A stretch of DNA of 48,939 bases, taken from contig JAGAJO010000024.1 in the NCBI GenBank assembly GCA_017626015.1, positions 1-48,939 of the forward strand. The letters are read 5' to 3'. Shown piece after piece: positions 29,632-39,765 of the stretch; the stretch's first letter is position 1, and each line of letters starts with the position of its first letter. Source of the DNA: Ruminococcus sp. (lineage in GTDB: Bacteria; Bacillota; Clostridia; Oscillospirales; Ruminococcaceae). The notes under the pieces are model-generated. The model was not told the DNA's origin and ran no database searches. It saw nothing but the letters and a program-made list of their open reading frames with translations. The position numbers and the translations under genes were made by a program.

Positions 29632-30804
29632 ATGACTATTCAGGAACTTATTGACAAGAGAGTAAAGGCGTGGCAGGCTGCAAAGGATTTTCTCGACAGC
29701 CACCTTACCGAAAAAGGAACGCTGAGCGCAGAGGACAGCCAGACGTATGACAAGATGGAAAAAGACATTACGGATCTCGGAAAGGAGATCGACAGAATGA
29801 GAAAGCTTGCTGATTTTGAGAACGAAATGAGAAAGCCTACGTCTGATCCGATCCTCGGCAATCCGGGAGCAGGAAACCCCGGCAGTGAAAAAAGCGGAAG
29901 AGCCTCAGCCGAATATAAAGAGGCGATGATGTCGGCACTTCGTTCCAACTTCCGTAATGTGAGCAATGTTCTTCAGGAGGGCGTAGACGCAGACGGCGGA
30001 TATCTCGTGCCGGAGGAAATGGACAACAGGATCATTGAAGGGCTTGAAGAAGAAAACTTTATGCGACCTCTTGCCACAATTATTACCACGGTAGGCGAAC
30101 GCAAGATAAATATTGCCGCTTCAATGCCTGCGGCGGCGTGGATAGATGAGGGAGAAGCCCTCAGTTTCGGTGAGGGCAAATTCAAGCAGATGATCCTCGA
30201 CGCCCACAAGCTGTATGTTGCCATCAAGGTAACTGAGGAACTGCTTTATGACAGCGGGTTTGATCTTAACGGCTACATAACCAGAAAATTTACATCTGCA
30301 ATTGCCAACGCTGAGGAGGAAGCTTTCCTCACAGGAGACGGCAACGGAAAGCCTGCGGGAATTTTTGATCCCACGGCAGGAGGCGAAATAACCGAAGAAC
30401 TTACCGCAGCTATCAAGTCTGACAATGTTATAGATCTTGTTTACTCCCTTAAAAGAGCCTACCGTAAAAATGCCGTATTTATCCTCAACGATAAAACGGT
30501 AGCCACCCTCAGAAAGCTTAAGGACAACAACGGTGCGTATATCTGGCAGCCGTCATACAAGGAAGACGAGCCTGACAAGCTACTTGGTTACAGACTTTAC
30601 ACCTCCAGCTACGCACCGGAGGGTTCAATCGCTTTTGGCGATATGAGCTACTACAATATCGGTGACAGAGGCACACGTTCTCTTGCAGAGCTTAAGGAGC
30701 TGTTTGCCGGAAATGGAATGGTAGGCTACATTGCCAAAGAGAGAGTTGACGGCAAGCTTGTACTTCCAGAGGCAGTAAAGATCATTAAGACGAAATCAGA
30801 ATAA
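29632..30804 (+). CDS. Major capsid protein (HK97 fold)
   Basis: This 390-residue capsid precursor has a coiled N-terminal delta/scaffold domain (about residues 1-105) and an HK97-fold shell domain: DGGYLVPEEMDNRI, AWIDEGEALSFGEGKF, EEAFLTGDGNGKPAGIFDP, and FGDMSYYNIGDRG near the end. The upstream protease should cleave after the coiled part. AGGCGG lies ahead of the ATG. Confidence 0.97.
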   Translation: MTIQELIDKRVKAWQAAKDFLDSHLTEKGTLSAEDSQTYDKMEKDITDLGKEIDRMRKLADFENEMRKPTSDPILGNPGAGNPGSEKSGRASAEYKEAMMSALRSNFRNVSNVLQEGVDADGGYLVPEEMDNRIIEGLEEENFMRPLATIITTVGERKINIAASMPAAAWIDEGEALSFGEGKFKQMILDAHKLYVAIKVTEELLYDSGFDLNGYITRKFTSAIANAEEEAFLTGDGNGKPAGIFDPTAGGEITEELTAAIKSDNVIDLVYSLKRAYRKNAVFILNDKTVATLRKLKDNNGAYIWQPSYKEDEPDKLLGYRLYTSSYAPEGSIAFGDMSYYNIGDRGTRSLAELKELFAGNGMVGYIAKERVDGKLVLPEAVKIIKTKSE

Positions 30805-30821
30805 ATATATAAACCCGGTAA

Positions 30822-30851
30822 AGGCTGTTGTCGGATATCCGGCAGCAGCCT
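30822..30851 (+). other. Stable stem-loop after capsid gene
   Basis: AGGCUGUUGUCGG pairs with CCGGCAGCAGCCU (13 bp including two G-U pairs) around AUAU. No U-run follows, so it is more likely an mRNA stabiliser or partial terminator protecting the capsid message. Confidence 0.65.
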
Positions 30852-30880
30852 CAGAATAAGGGGCGTTGCGAGGTGGTTAT

Positions 30881-31159
30881 ATGCAGATCATCACCATGGA
30901 GGAAGCCAAAGCATATCTGAGAGTGGACAGCGATGACGATGACAGCATCATAATGATACTTATAGATACTGCTGAAAAGATATGTATAGACGTAGCAAGA
31001 ATGGCGGACGATGAATTTTTTATGTTAGGAGATTACGTTAAAACGCCGGTGCTGTATGCCTTGGCATATCTCTTTGAACACAGAGAGGAAGCCGATCACG
31101 ACGGACTTAAAAAGACTCTAAGGAGTCTGATGTCCGATATAAGGAAGCAGGTGTTCTGA
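30881..31159 (+). CDS. Head-tail connector (gp6-like)
   Basis: This 92-residue helical protein (MEEAKAYLRVDSDDDDSIIM, then VKTPVLYALAYLFEHREEAD) matches the phage gp6/DNA-packaging connector type that docks beneath the portal. Start ATG 30881 with GAGGTGG is preferred to TTG 30866. Confidence 0.92.
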   Translation: MQIITMEEAKAYLRVDSDDDDSIIMILIDTAEKICIDVARMADDEFFMLGDYVKTPVLYALAYLFEHREEADHDGLKKTLRSLMSDIRKQVF

Positions 31160-31581
31160 TGAACATTGCATCAATGAAGGAAAATATAATCATTCAGAAA
31201 CTTGAATCTCAAAAAGACGAAAGGGGGAACCCTGTCGAGACATGGACGGAAGTATACAGGTGCAGGGCATGCGCCAGTGTTCCGTCAGGTTCGGAAGTGT
31301 ATTCAAGACATGACAACTCGTCCACTTCCAGCGGATATGAAGGATCAGAGTTCTACGGTGCCAGACAGACGTTGCTTGAAAACAAAATAAAATTCAGCGT
31401 AAGGTATACCAAAAAGCTGAAAGATCTGAACACGACTCTTTACCGTTGTATCTGGAATGGCAGAGAGTACAACATACTTTCTGTGGATAATGTCAGATAC
31501 AAAAATAATATCATTACCATCACGGCGATATGCAAGGACGGAAACATGACGATTACGGAGGGAAGTGCCGAAAATGGCTGA
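31159..31581 (+). CDS. Head closure protein
   Basis: This 140-residue beta-rich protein (IIIQKLESQKDERGNPVETW, then YRCIWNGREYNILSVDNVRY) is of the SPP1 gp16 / phage head-tail adaptor type that seals the connector. It overlaps the previous stop by one base. Confidence 0.92.
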   Translation: MNIASMKENIIIQKLESQKDERGNPVETWTEVYRCRACASVPSGSEVYSRHDNSSTSSGYEGSEFYGARQTLLENKIKFSVRYTKKLKDLNTTLYRCIWNGREYNILSVDNVRYKNNIITITAICKDGNMTITEGSAENG

Positions 31582-31987
31582 TAATACAGGTCCCGGGGTT
31601 TATAAACAGCTGGAAGAATATTTTGAGACTCAATGCAAAAATATCTTAAAAGGCGTAAAAAAAATAACAAAAGCTCACGCCAGAAACTGCAAGGAAAACA
31701 TAAAGCGGGACAGCCCGGTAAACACTGCTGACGACGGCAAGACGCACAGAGTATACAAAAACGGCTGGAGGGTATCGACCTACGAAAATCCTTTTTCTAT
31801 ACAGTGTGAGGTGCATCAGTATCGCCGTCCGTATCTGACGTGGCTGCTGGAGGACGGACATCTGCTGCCTGACGGAAGCAGGACGAAGGCACAACCCCAT
31901 ATCAGAAAAAACGGAGAAAAGGAGCTTGACGAATGGTTTCTGGAGTTAAGCAGTCTTGAATTTCTTGACGGAAAAGATCTTTGGTAA
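31574..31987 (+). CDS. HK97 gp10-like tail-connector protein
   Basis: This 137-residue protein has the gp10-type layout: helical N-terminus, a central VYKNGWRVSTYENP segment, and EDGHLLPDGSRTKAQPHIRK near the end (GH...PxPH signature). It links the connector to the tail terminator. ATG 31574 with GGAGGGA is chosen; it overlaps the closure gene by 8 bp. Confidence 0.9.
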   Translation: MADNTGPGVYKQLEEYFETQCKNILKGVKKITKAHARNCKENIKRDSPVNTADDGKTHRVYKNGWRVSTYENPFSIQCEVHQYRRPYLTWLLEDGHLLPDGSRTKAQPHIRKNGEKELDEWFLELSSLEFLDGKDLW

Positions 31988-32000
31988 AGGAGCGGGTTTT

Positions 32001-32312
32001 ATGACGCCGGAGAAATTGTATCTGCTGTTATCCACAAAATTCCCGACAGCAGAAACAGATTGGACGGGACATGAGAGAGTCCCCGAGCCACCGTTTGCGG
32101 TATATCTTTTCAGAGGGATAGACAACATTTGCGCAGATAACAGGGTTTATGCGTCCGAGAACAGATACACCGTTGAACTTTATGTAAGGAAGCGGGATTA
32201 TCATTCGGAAAAGAAGTTGGAAGATCTTTTTGATAAAAATGATATATTCTGGAACAAGGATAAAATATGGAACAGGGAGCTTGGACTGTTTCAAGTAATT
32301 TATGAAATTTAG
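32001..32312 (+). CDS. Tail terminator / minor tail protein
   Basis: This 103-residue protein (TPEKLYLLLSTKFPTAETDW, then YTVELYVRKRDYHSEKKLED) resembles tail-completion proteins encoded just before the tail tube. Start ATG 32001 has AAAGGAG upstream. Confidence 0.85.
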   Translation: MTPEKLYLLLSTKFPTAETDWTGHERVPEPPFAVYLFRGIDNICADNRVYASENRYTVELYVRKRDYHSEKKLEDLFDKNDIFWNKDKIWNRELGLFQVIYEI

Positions 32313-32328
32313 ACAGGAGGAATAATAC

Positions 32329-32949
32329 ATGAAAGCAAAGGTAAACAAAGTAAAATTCGGACTGAAAAACGTAATGATGGCTGCCATCGAAAATATTGAT
32401 AATACTAAGACAGACGGCACGGGATATGAATACGGAGAAATATTTGCTGTACCGGGAGCGCAGTCGCTTAATCTTGCCAATCAGTTTGCTTCTCAGAGTA
32501 TAGCCGCAGATGACGATCCCGATTATGTGACTATGTCTCAGAACAACGGGTATGACGGAACGCTCCAGATCGTGAACATTCCGAAAGAATTTGAGGAAAA
32601 CATTCTTTGTATGAAAAACGGCATTGAGAACGCCGATACGAAGATGAAAGACTTCGCAATAATCTGCGAATTTGACGGGGACGAGAATAGAGCAAGGATA
32701 TGCCTGTGGCACTGCGTTATTACCAAAAAGCCTGATATTGTACATAACACAAAGGACGGTAACCTCTCGGTGGACAATGACACGCTCAGTATCAAGGTCG
32801 TAAAGAGAAAGGACACAGCAGATCTGCGGGGAAAAGCATATGCGGATTGGAGCGTATATGACAAAATGCTTACGGCTATTCCAAAGCCCTCCGACTTTAT
32901 CGATCCCGACAGCACAGAAAGCGGAACAGGCGATCAGGAAACGGCATAA
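32329..32949 (+). CDS. Major tail tube protein (phi13 type)
   Basis: This 206-residue tail tube subunit of the phi13 type starts NKVKFGLKNVMMAAI and contains NNGYDGTLQIVNIP and LWHCVITKKPDI. It polymerises around the tape measure. A second protein of similar plan follows at once. GACAGGAGG precedes the ATG. Confidence 0.93.
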   Translation: MKAKVNKVKFGLKNVMMAAIENIDNTKTDGTGYEYGEIFAVPGAQSLNLANQFASQSIAADDDPDYVTMSQNNGYDGTLQIVNIPKEFEENILCMKNGIENADTKMKDFAIICEFDGDENRARICLWHCVITKKPDIVHNTKDGNLSVDNDTLSIKVVKRKDTADLRGKAYADWSVYDKMLTAIPKPSDFIDPDSTESGTGDQETA

Positions 32950-32964
32950 GGCTCTTCAAGCGGT

Positions 32965-33519
32965 ATGAAAATGGCAAAAAGAAATTATAACTGTGGGTAT
33001 AAAAACTTTCATTATTCCGTAAGGACGGCAGAGGGCGCTTCACCTCCCCTGCCGTTGCCGGGAGCTATAAAACTGTCGTTTGTTCCACAAACGTCTGAAA
33101 GATCTGTGCTTGTCAGGAAAAGAGACGGCAGTATTTCGTCTTTTACGGAAAAAGCCGAAGAGACAGGTAAACGGGCAGAGCTTGAAATACTAAGCTTGCC
33201 CGTTTATTTTCTTAAAGATGTACTTGGGTACACACAAGATGAAAACGGTGTTCTCATTGAAAGAACTCACCCTGCTGTACATGTTTCTCTGCTATATGAA
33301 ACGAAATACGGAGAAGAAAGGGTTAGGCATGAGCTTATAGACTGCGTTTTCTCAAAGCCAAGCTTTGATGTATCCACTATAGCCATGACCCCGGCAGCAG
33401 ATACCAGAAAGATGGACGTAATATTAAACAGGGATCCGGCAAGCGGAGGATATGAAAAGAGTATCAGTGAAAGTGATAATGCCGAAATATTCAACGGCTG
33501 GTTTAATTCAGTATACTAG
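32965..33519 (+). CDS. Second tail-tube-like protein
   Basis: This 184-residue protein shares the tube-type middle and end of the previous gene (HELIDCVFSKPSFDVSTIAM against LWHCVITKKPDIVHNTKDG), with a different N-terminus. It may cap or decorate the tube, or replace part of it near the tip. The ribosome-binding site is weak, so it may be made at a lower level. Paralogy is read by eye. Confidence 0.75.
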   Translation: MKMAKRNYNCGYKNFHYSVRTAEGASPPLPLPGAIKLSFVPQTSERSVLVRKRDGSISSFTEKAEETGKRAELEILSLPVYFLKDVLGYTQDENGVLIERTHPAVHVSLLYETKYGEERVRHELIDCVFSKPSFDVSTIAMTPAADTRKMDVILNRDPASGGYEKSISESDNAEIFNGWFNSVY

Positions 33520-33532
33520 GAGGTAACCGAAA

Positions 33533-34021
33533 ATGGAAAGAACAGTCGAAATTGGCGGTATCAAAGTAAGGCTAAGAGCTTCAGCCGGAACACTTATAAT
33601 ATATAAAGAACAGTTTGGAACGGACTATATTACGGATATGGGTGCGGCAAAAGAAAATCCTGCTGCATTGGAGACAGGCTGCAGACTTCTGTGGTCTATG
33701 GCAAGATCTGCCGATAATTCGATCCCTCCTCCCGAACAGTGGTTTGAAGGATTGGGGAGCTTTGACATTGAAAAGGCGTTTTGCTTTGCCGGCAAGCTCT
33801 TTGAGGAGTCATGTCCGGAACTGTCTGAGGAAAGCAGTCAAGGCGATCCTCTTACTGCTGAAAATCTTGCAGCCAGTGCATTGGTGTGCGGATTGTCGCT
33901 TGAAGAGCTTAACAGAATTTCTCTAGGAATGACACTTAAGATCATGAACGAATACTGCGAAATGAAGAGCGGCGAAGAAAAAGCCGTACCGGCAACGCAG
34001 GACGATTTTGATAATTTCTGA
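33533..34021 (+). CDS. Tail assembly chaperone (gpG-like)
   Basis: This 162-residue protein has the N-terminal GIKVRLRASAGTLIIYKEQF signature of tail assembly chaperones of Firmicutes siphophages and precedes the tape measure. No separate gpT frame is evident, and the tape-measure start lies 14 bp after its stop, so the usual frameshift extension seems absent. AGGAGGT lies upstream. Confidence 0.88.
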   Translation: MERTVEIGGIKVRLRASAGTLIIYKEQFGTDYITDMGAAKENPAALETGCRLLWSMARSADNSIPPPEQWFEGLGSFDIEKAFCFAGKLFEESCPELSEESSQGDPLTAENLAASALVCGLSLEELNRISLGMTLKIMNEYCEMKSGEEKAVPATQDDFDNF

Positions 34022-34034
34022 AAAGGAGCAAACA

Positions 34035-37000
34035 ATGGCAACTTGGAGAAGTATTGGAAAATCAAAGGGCATCAGCGTATATTTTACCGCAGATGTAACG
34101 GCTATGGGAAAAGCCATCAGAAAAATAGACACCGAGGTAAAAGAGCTTGATGCTGACTTAAAGGAAGTAAACAAAGGACTGAAGCTTGACCCGACAAACA
34201 CAGACCTTATGGCAAAGAAACTGAAACTGCTTGTTGACGAGTCCGAAAGAGTAAATGCACGGCTTGCCGAGCTAAAGTCTATGAAGGAGCAGATGGACAA
34301 GGTCAAGGTAAATGAATTGTCTTATGACGACAGAGTAACGTACGAAGAACAGTTCGCCAGTCTGAACAGAGAGATACAGACAACGGAAAACAAGGTCGCA
34401 AATTTCAGGCGTGAGATAAAGAATACCGGCGAAGCGATACGCAATGAGCTTATAAACGGCTTCAATCAACTAAGAGACTCTGCGGCAACTGCGTTTAAGG
34501 TTATAGCGGCGGGAGAAGCCGCACTTACCGCTCTTGCCGTTGCCGCTACAAAAACGGGGGCGGAATTTGACGCTGTAATGTCCAAGGTAGCCGCTACGCT
34601 GAATATCACAAAAGATTCATACGATTTTACAAGACTCAGAGATACGGCAATAGAAATGGGGCGTACCACAACATACACGGCGACTGACGCAGCCGAAGCG
34701 CTTAACTTCCTTGCGCTGGCAGGATTTAATGCAGAAAAATCCATGGAAACGCTGCCTAAAGTCCTTACTCTGGCAAAGGCGGGATCTATGGATCTGGGAA
34801 ACGCCGCAAACATGGTGGTCGCTGCCATATCTGCTCTGGGTCTTAGCTCGGAGGACACCGACAAGCTGATAGATCAGATGGCGAGGACGTCTCAAAAGTC
34901 CAAGACCACAGTAGAGGAGATGGGAGAGACCATACTTAAATCTGCTGCCGCATTCAACATTGCAGGACAATCCACCGAAACAATGTCCGCTATCATCGGA
35001 ACGCTGGCAAACAGATTTGAGGACATTTCCGCACAGGGCAACACGCTCAGAACAGCCCTCACAAAAATAATGACAAACGCTGACAAGCTGGCAGAAATAG
35101 GAGTAACCATAAAGGACAGCTCCGGTCAGGTGCGTGATTTCATTGACATCTTCACAGATCTGCGTAAGGCACTTGAAACAAAAAGTCCCGACGAGCAGGC
35201 TTCAATGCTTACGAGCATATTCGGGACCAGAGGCTATTCCTATGTCAAGTATCTCATGGATTCCACAAAGGGTGAGATACAAGGTCTGAGATCTATGATC
35301 GTAGATTCATCAGGAGCTGCGACTGCTATGGCAGACACTATGACGGATAATCTCCAGGGAGATCTCATTATATTGAAATCTGCCACAGAAAGCTTGCAGA
35401 TAGCCATATCGGACAAGCTTACGCCTTCATTCAGGGAAACCACGCAGGAGGGCGCAAGGCTTGTCAACGGTCTGACCCGTGATGTAAGACGTGGAGAGCT
35501 GGGCGAAATACTAGAAGATTTCGGAAATAAGCTGAATGAATTTATCGAAAACGGGGTAACATCGCTTATCGAAGTTCTGCCCACTATAATCAAGTATCTT
35601 GAAAAAATAATGGAACACGGAGATATTATTGCAGGATTGCTTGTAGGACTTGCCATAGATAAATTTGCAAGCAATGCTGTTTCAGGAATATTGCACGTAT
35701 TTAAAGCACTCTATGACCTTAAGGCACTTCTAGTAGAAGCATCAACAGCGGCGGCGCTACTTAAAGCTGTTTTCAGCGTAAACGGTATAGGAGCTATTGC
35801 AACGGTGATCGGACTTGGCACCGGAGCTTTTGCGGCATACAAAACGTCCGTTGCGCTGGCGACCGAACAGACCGAGGAGTTCTCAAAAGAAACACAGAAT
35901 GCGCTTGACAAAGCACAGGAAATGTCGGAAGCTATTGAGGATTCAAAGAAAACATTTGAGGAATCGACAGGCTCGATCGAGAATAACTACGACAGCCTTG
36001 ATATACTTGTGGACAAGCTTTATGCAATAGCGGACGGACAGGAAACCACAAGTGCAAAAATGCGAGCGGCAAGCTCACTTGTGGACGAGCTTAATTCAAA
36101 AATACCGGATCTCAACTTAAATTATGACTCTACGACCAACAGCCTTTCAAAACAGCGTGGGGAGCTTGAAAAGATCATAGAACTGCGAAAGCAGGAGGCT
36201 ATGCAGGAAGCCTATGCTGACAGGGCAAACGTGATCGCAGGTGAGATCGTTGATGCAGAAGATACGAGGGACACGCTCCTTGAACGAAAGGCGGCAGAAG
36301 AAAAAGCCCGTCGAAAAGCAAAAGCGGAGCGGGACAGAATACAATCCGAGATCGACGCAAATAAGGAAAAATATAAGAACGATGAAACAGCCTTGCAACA
36401 GGCAAACGGCGTAATAGTCGGAACAAGCAAGGCGACCGGAGAGACCGGATATGACGCTCCCGGAAGAAATTCATCGGGTCTTTATTATGAACTTTATAAG
36501 GCGAATACAGAATATGAAAAGCGAAAAAGAGCTGTTGAAGATCTGGGCATTAAAGCCTTTGATCTCAAATCTGATATTGAAAATCTGAACAGACAGCTTG
36601 AAAGATACACTTCTTACGGAAGCTTTGACGAGGAAGTATACGGACCTTCCTTTGAGGGATCTGAAAATTTTGTGGGTCCGATCAAAGAAGCCACAGAGTC
36701 GTATGAAGATCTCAACGAAGAGCAAAAGAAAGCACTGAATACAGTTATAGAGCTTTCGGAAGCGGAAGAAGACAACAGCGATCAGATAGCTAGGCTTATA
36801 GAACAAAATCCGGAGCTGGAAGAAGCTTTAGAAGAGCTGGGGTATGACGTCAGCGATCTGACCTCCAGCACGTCTGCTCTTTCGGAAGAGGAAGAGACCT
36901 TGGCAGATAAGCTGGAAAAGGCTAATACTGCTGTGACGAACAGCCGCACTGCTCTGACGGAATACATAGATCTGTTAAAACAGGTAAGCGAAGGAACAGC

Positions 37001-38114
37001 GTTCTCTACCTCTCAAATGCTCGAGCTTATCGAAAAATATCCCGAACTTGCAGGCGCAATACAGCTTACGAGAAACGGATATATCCTGGAGAAGGAAGCG
37101 GTCGAGGAGCTTGTAAAAGCAAAAGCCGACAAGCTGAAACAGGATTCTTTCGAGGCGTTGCAGCTTGCAGAGCAGCAATACTGGGAAGTGGCAAGGAGCG
37201 GTCATGCCACAAGCGAAGATGAAAACGAAGCATATCAGGCATGGAGACGAGCCAAGGGCTACTACGACGAAACAAGCAGGATAACCGCAACCATAAAGGA
37301 AGGTCATATCATTTACAGCGTGCCGGAGGAAACCGGGGGTTCGGACAATTACGGCTACGCAGACGGAACACCCTCAGATACCACCGACTACTGGAAACAG
37401 GCGGCTGAAAGCGAGATATCCGAAGCTGAACATCTTTACAATATGGGCGAGATCTCCGCAGAGGATTACTATAACAGGCTTGCGGACATAAACCGCAGGT
37501 ACTATGAGAGCAAGGCTGAATACCTGAATGAGTACAACGACCTTGCGGAAAAGGTGTACAGCGGGCTTAAGGAAGCGCAGGAAGATGATCTGAGCAATGC
37601 AAAGGAGCTTGAAGAACGTATCCGCAGTGTGACAGAGGCGGAAAACAAGCTGAAAAACGCAGACAAGCAGGAGGTAAGCGTATACTCCTCCGCAGCGGGA
37701 TTTCACAGTGAAAAGAATACGTCCGCAATATCGGAAGCACAGCAGGATCTTCATGATGCAAGGTACAGCCTTGCGCAGACGCTGCTTAAGCTTGGCAAGT
37801 TTGACGGTTCGGGTATTTCGGCACAGCTGGGCAGTCTGAATATAGGCAAGCTGAAAAATATGCTCCCCGACCTGTCCAAGCTGTCTGTACCCATATCATC
37901 ATCAAGCGCAGCGGTGCAGTCCGGTACATCAGCTAAGTCCTTCAACATAACGGTGAATTATACGGGCGGCGATATTATCCTGCAAGGCAAAGTGGACGAA
38001 GTAACTGTGGCAAGAGTAAAGCGGCTTATGGAAACTGAGTTCAAGGAGCTTTTCTTGAAATGCCTTAACGATTATCTGAATCAGCTGGACCTTGACAGAA
38101 TGACAGGAGGTTGA
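34035..38114 (+). CDS. Tail tape measure protein
   Basis: This 1359-residue protein sets tail length. The N-terminus is coiled; residues about 180-340 match the TP901-type tape-measure core (GAEFDAVMSKVAATL, GRTTTYTATDAAEALNFLAL); a hydrophobic segment follows (about residues 540-600), then a long coiled region and a glycine/serine-rich end. At roughly 0.15 nm per residue a tail near 200 nm is expected, an estimate from the usual scaling. ATG 34035 with AAAAGGAG is chosen over 34008. Confidence 0.97.
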   Translation: MATWRSIGKSKGISVYFTADVTAMGKAIRKIDTEVKELDADLKEVNKGLKLDPTNTDLMAKKLKLLVDESERVNARLAELKSMKEQMDKVKVNELSYDDRVTYEEQFASLNREIQTTENKVANFRREIKNTGEAIRNELINGFNQLRDSAATAFKVIAAGEAALTALAVAATKTGAEFDAVMSKVAATLNITKDSYDFTRLRDTAIEMGRTTTYTATDAAEALNFLALAGFNAEKSMETLPKVLTLAKAGSMDLGNAANMVVAAISALGLSSEDTDKLIDQMARTSQKSKTTVEEMGETILKSAAAFNIAGQSTETMSAIIGTLANRFEDISAQGNTLRTALTKIMTNADKLAEIGVTIKDSSGQVRDFIDIFTDLRKALETKSPDEQASMLTSIFGTRGYSYVKYLMDSTKGEIQGLRSMIVDSSGAATAMADTMTDNLQGDLIILKSATESLQIAISDKLTPSFRETTQEGARLVNGLTRDVRRGELGEILEDFGNKLNEFIENGVTSLIEVLPTIIKYLEKIMEHGDIIAGLLVGLAIDKFASNAVSGILHVFKALYDLKALLVEASTAAALLKAVFSVNGIGAIATVIGLGTGAFAAYKTSVALATEQTEEFSKETQNALDKAQEMSEAIEDSKKTFEESTGSIENNYDSLDILVDKLYAIADGQETTSAKMRAASSLVDELNSKIPDLNLNYDSTTNSLSKQRGELEKIIELRKQEAMQEAYADRANVIAGEIVDAEDTRDTLLERKAAEEKARRKAKAERDRIQSEIDANKEKYKNDETALQQANGVIVGTSKATGETGYDAPGRNSSGLYYELYKANTEYEKRKRAVEDLGIKAFDLKSDIENLNRQLERYTSYGSFDEEVYGPSFEGSENFVGPIKEATESYEDLNEEQKKALNTVIELSEAEEDNSDQIARLIEQNPELEEALEELGYDVSDLTSSTSALSEEEETLADKLEKANTAVTNSRTALTEYIDLLKQVSEGTAFSTSQMLELIEKYPELAGAIQLTRNGYILEKEAVEELVKAKADKLKQDSFEALQLAEQQYWEVARSGHATSEDENEAYQAWRRAKGYYDETSRITATIKEGHIIYSVPEETGGSDNYGYADGTPSDTTDYWKQAAESEISEAEHLYNMGEISAEDYYNRLADINRRYYESKAEYLNEYNDLAEKVYSGLKEAQEDDLSNAKELEERIRSVTEAENKLKNADKQEVSVYSSAAGFHSEKNTSAISEAQQDLHDARYSLAQTLLKLGKFDGSGISAQLGSLNIGKLKNMLPDLSKLSVPISSSSAAVQSGTSAKSFNITVNYTGGDIILQGKVDEVTVARVKRLMETEFKELFLKCLNDYLNQLDLDRMTGG

Positions 38115-38116
38115 AT

Positions 38117-39754
38117 ATGAGATCAAGCTTAAGAACGCCTACGGAGATCTCTCTTGCGAACGCCGTAGGCGACGCAGTACACAAAAACATAGGGCTGAGC
38201 TTTCGGGTAAACTGCGACAGCCTTTCCTGGGTCGTTGTTGTCTACCGTGACAACGAAACGGGAGAACAGTTCGGCTGGTACTACCCGAAAGGCGGCGAAA
38301 TGCTGGCAAGGCATAACGGGGAAATATGGCGGGGAACCTTCGGACCCAACGACTGGATGACGGCGGGACATGATTACACAGCGCAGATGACCATATTCCA
38401 GAACTACCCCCAAAGCGTGGAAAAACCATTAAACACAGGCGAGGGAAAATACGACGTATATATGGGCGCAGGCAAGATACAGCAGGACAGCTCCGGCACG
38501 ACAGAAGCATATCTCGACAAAGATATTACAAGTATACGGAACCCGGAGAGATTCGATGGACGGCTGATAGGCGGCTGTATGCTGAAAACAGGCACAGAGA
38601 CGGTGTTGATAGAAAGCTACAACAGATATACCGGAAAAGCAGTGCTGGCAAGCGGACTTTCTTCTGCGCCCAAGGCGGGAGACGAATACAAGCTCATAAG
38701 CAATTACATTGACTGTGAGCCGTTCGTGTTCTACTGCCGAAGCGATCCGGAGTGCGAGCTGACGGTGAAAAGAACAGAAGAGGGACTGACAGTGTCGGGG
38801 ATCTACTCTCAGGCGGAGGAAGTCGCAATGCAGTCCTATCAGTTCACGCTGATGGGAAGCACGGTGGAGCTTGAAAAGTCCGGAAAAAAGTTTACGTACA
38901 CATTCGAGCATACTTTCCCGTTCAACGACTGCAAAAGGGCGGGCAAGCGTGTCAAATGCATTGTTACCACACAGGACAATTTCAGCAAGGAATTTTACAC
39001 CGGCTATATATCCGAAGAGATATCAGAGGGAGGTATAACAAACGTCACCGCCGTTCAGCATGAGACGGCATATGCAGTGATACGGTTTGAAACTGCGTCT
39101 TCGGGTACGTTCAGCATTTTCCGTGAGGACGAAAACGGAAACGATGTTTTTATCAAAAACATCACCAACGCCCACAGCGGAGTGCATTACGCACAGGACT
39201 ACACGGCAGGAAGTAATCAGACATACATTTACACGGTCTGCGCCTGCATAGACGGAGCCGTTTACTGCGCACGTTCAGAGCCTGTGCGTTTTACCGACGG
39301 CAGGAGCTGTCTTGTAAAGCTGACGGATAAGACGGACGTTCTTGGCAGAAGGCGTTTCGGGGCGGGGAAAGCGTTTGTATTTGAGTGTGATACGGACAAC
39401 GGCGCTATATCCACAGTATTGGGTAATACATACGATCTGACAAACAGCCCGACACCGAAGCTCATAAGCGGCGGGAACAAATTCGATACGGGAACGTTCA
39501 CAGCCGTACTCGAGACTATAGACAGTACGGGACTTATGCTGACAAGCGGATATGCACGGATACGGGCATGGACTGATTTCATATCGCAGCCGGGACTTTT
39601 CCTGTATAAGAACGGAGACGGCGATGTAAAGGTAGTTGCTATTACGGGCAACCCATCCCGTACATACGGAGCTGACGCAGCCAGTCTTGGCATTACCGGA
39701 ATAAGCTACGAGTGGACGGAAGTGACCGACATCGGCATGACGATAATCGAATAG
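38117..39754 (+). CDS. Distal tail / baseplate protein
   Basis: This 545-residue beta-rich protein starts SSLRTPTEISLANAVGDAVH and lies just after the tape measure, the place of distal-tail and baseplate-hub genes. Internal segments suggest fibronectin-like or Ig-like folds (about residues 295-390). No enzyme motif is seen. AGGAGG lies six bases ahead of ATG 38117. Confidence 0.85.
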   Translation: MRSSLRTPTEISLANAVGDAVHKNIGLSFRVNCDSLSWVVVVYRDNETGEQFGWYYPKGGEMLARHNGEIWRGTFGPNDWMTAGHDYTAQMTIFQNYPQSVEKPLNTGEGKYDVYMGAGKIQQDSSGTTEAYLDKDITSIRNPERFDGRLIGGCMLKTGTETVLIESYNRYTGKAVLASGLSSAPKAGDEYKLISNYIDCEPFVFYCRSDPECELTVKRTEEGLTVSGIYSQAEEVAMQSYQFTLMGSTVELEKSGKKFTYTFEHTFPFNDCKRAGKRVKCIVTTQDNFSKEFYTGYISEEISEGGITNVTAVQHETAYAVIRFETASSGTFSIFREDENGNDVFIKNITNAHSGVHYAQDYTAGSNQTYIYTVCACIDGAVYCARSEPVRFTDGRSCLVKLTDKTDVLGRRRFGAGKAFVFECDTDNGAISTVLGNTYDLTNSPTPKLISGGNKFDTGTFTAVLETIDSTGLMLTSGYARIRAWTDFISQPGLFLYKNGDGDVKVVAITGNPSRTYGADAASLGITGISYEWTEVTDIGMTIIE

Positions 39755-39765
39755 AGGTCAGCGCA

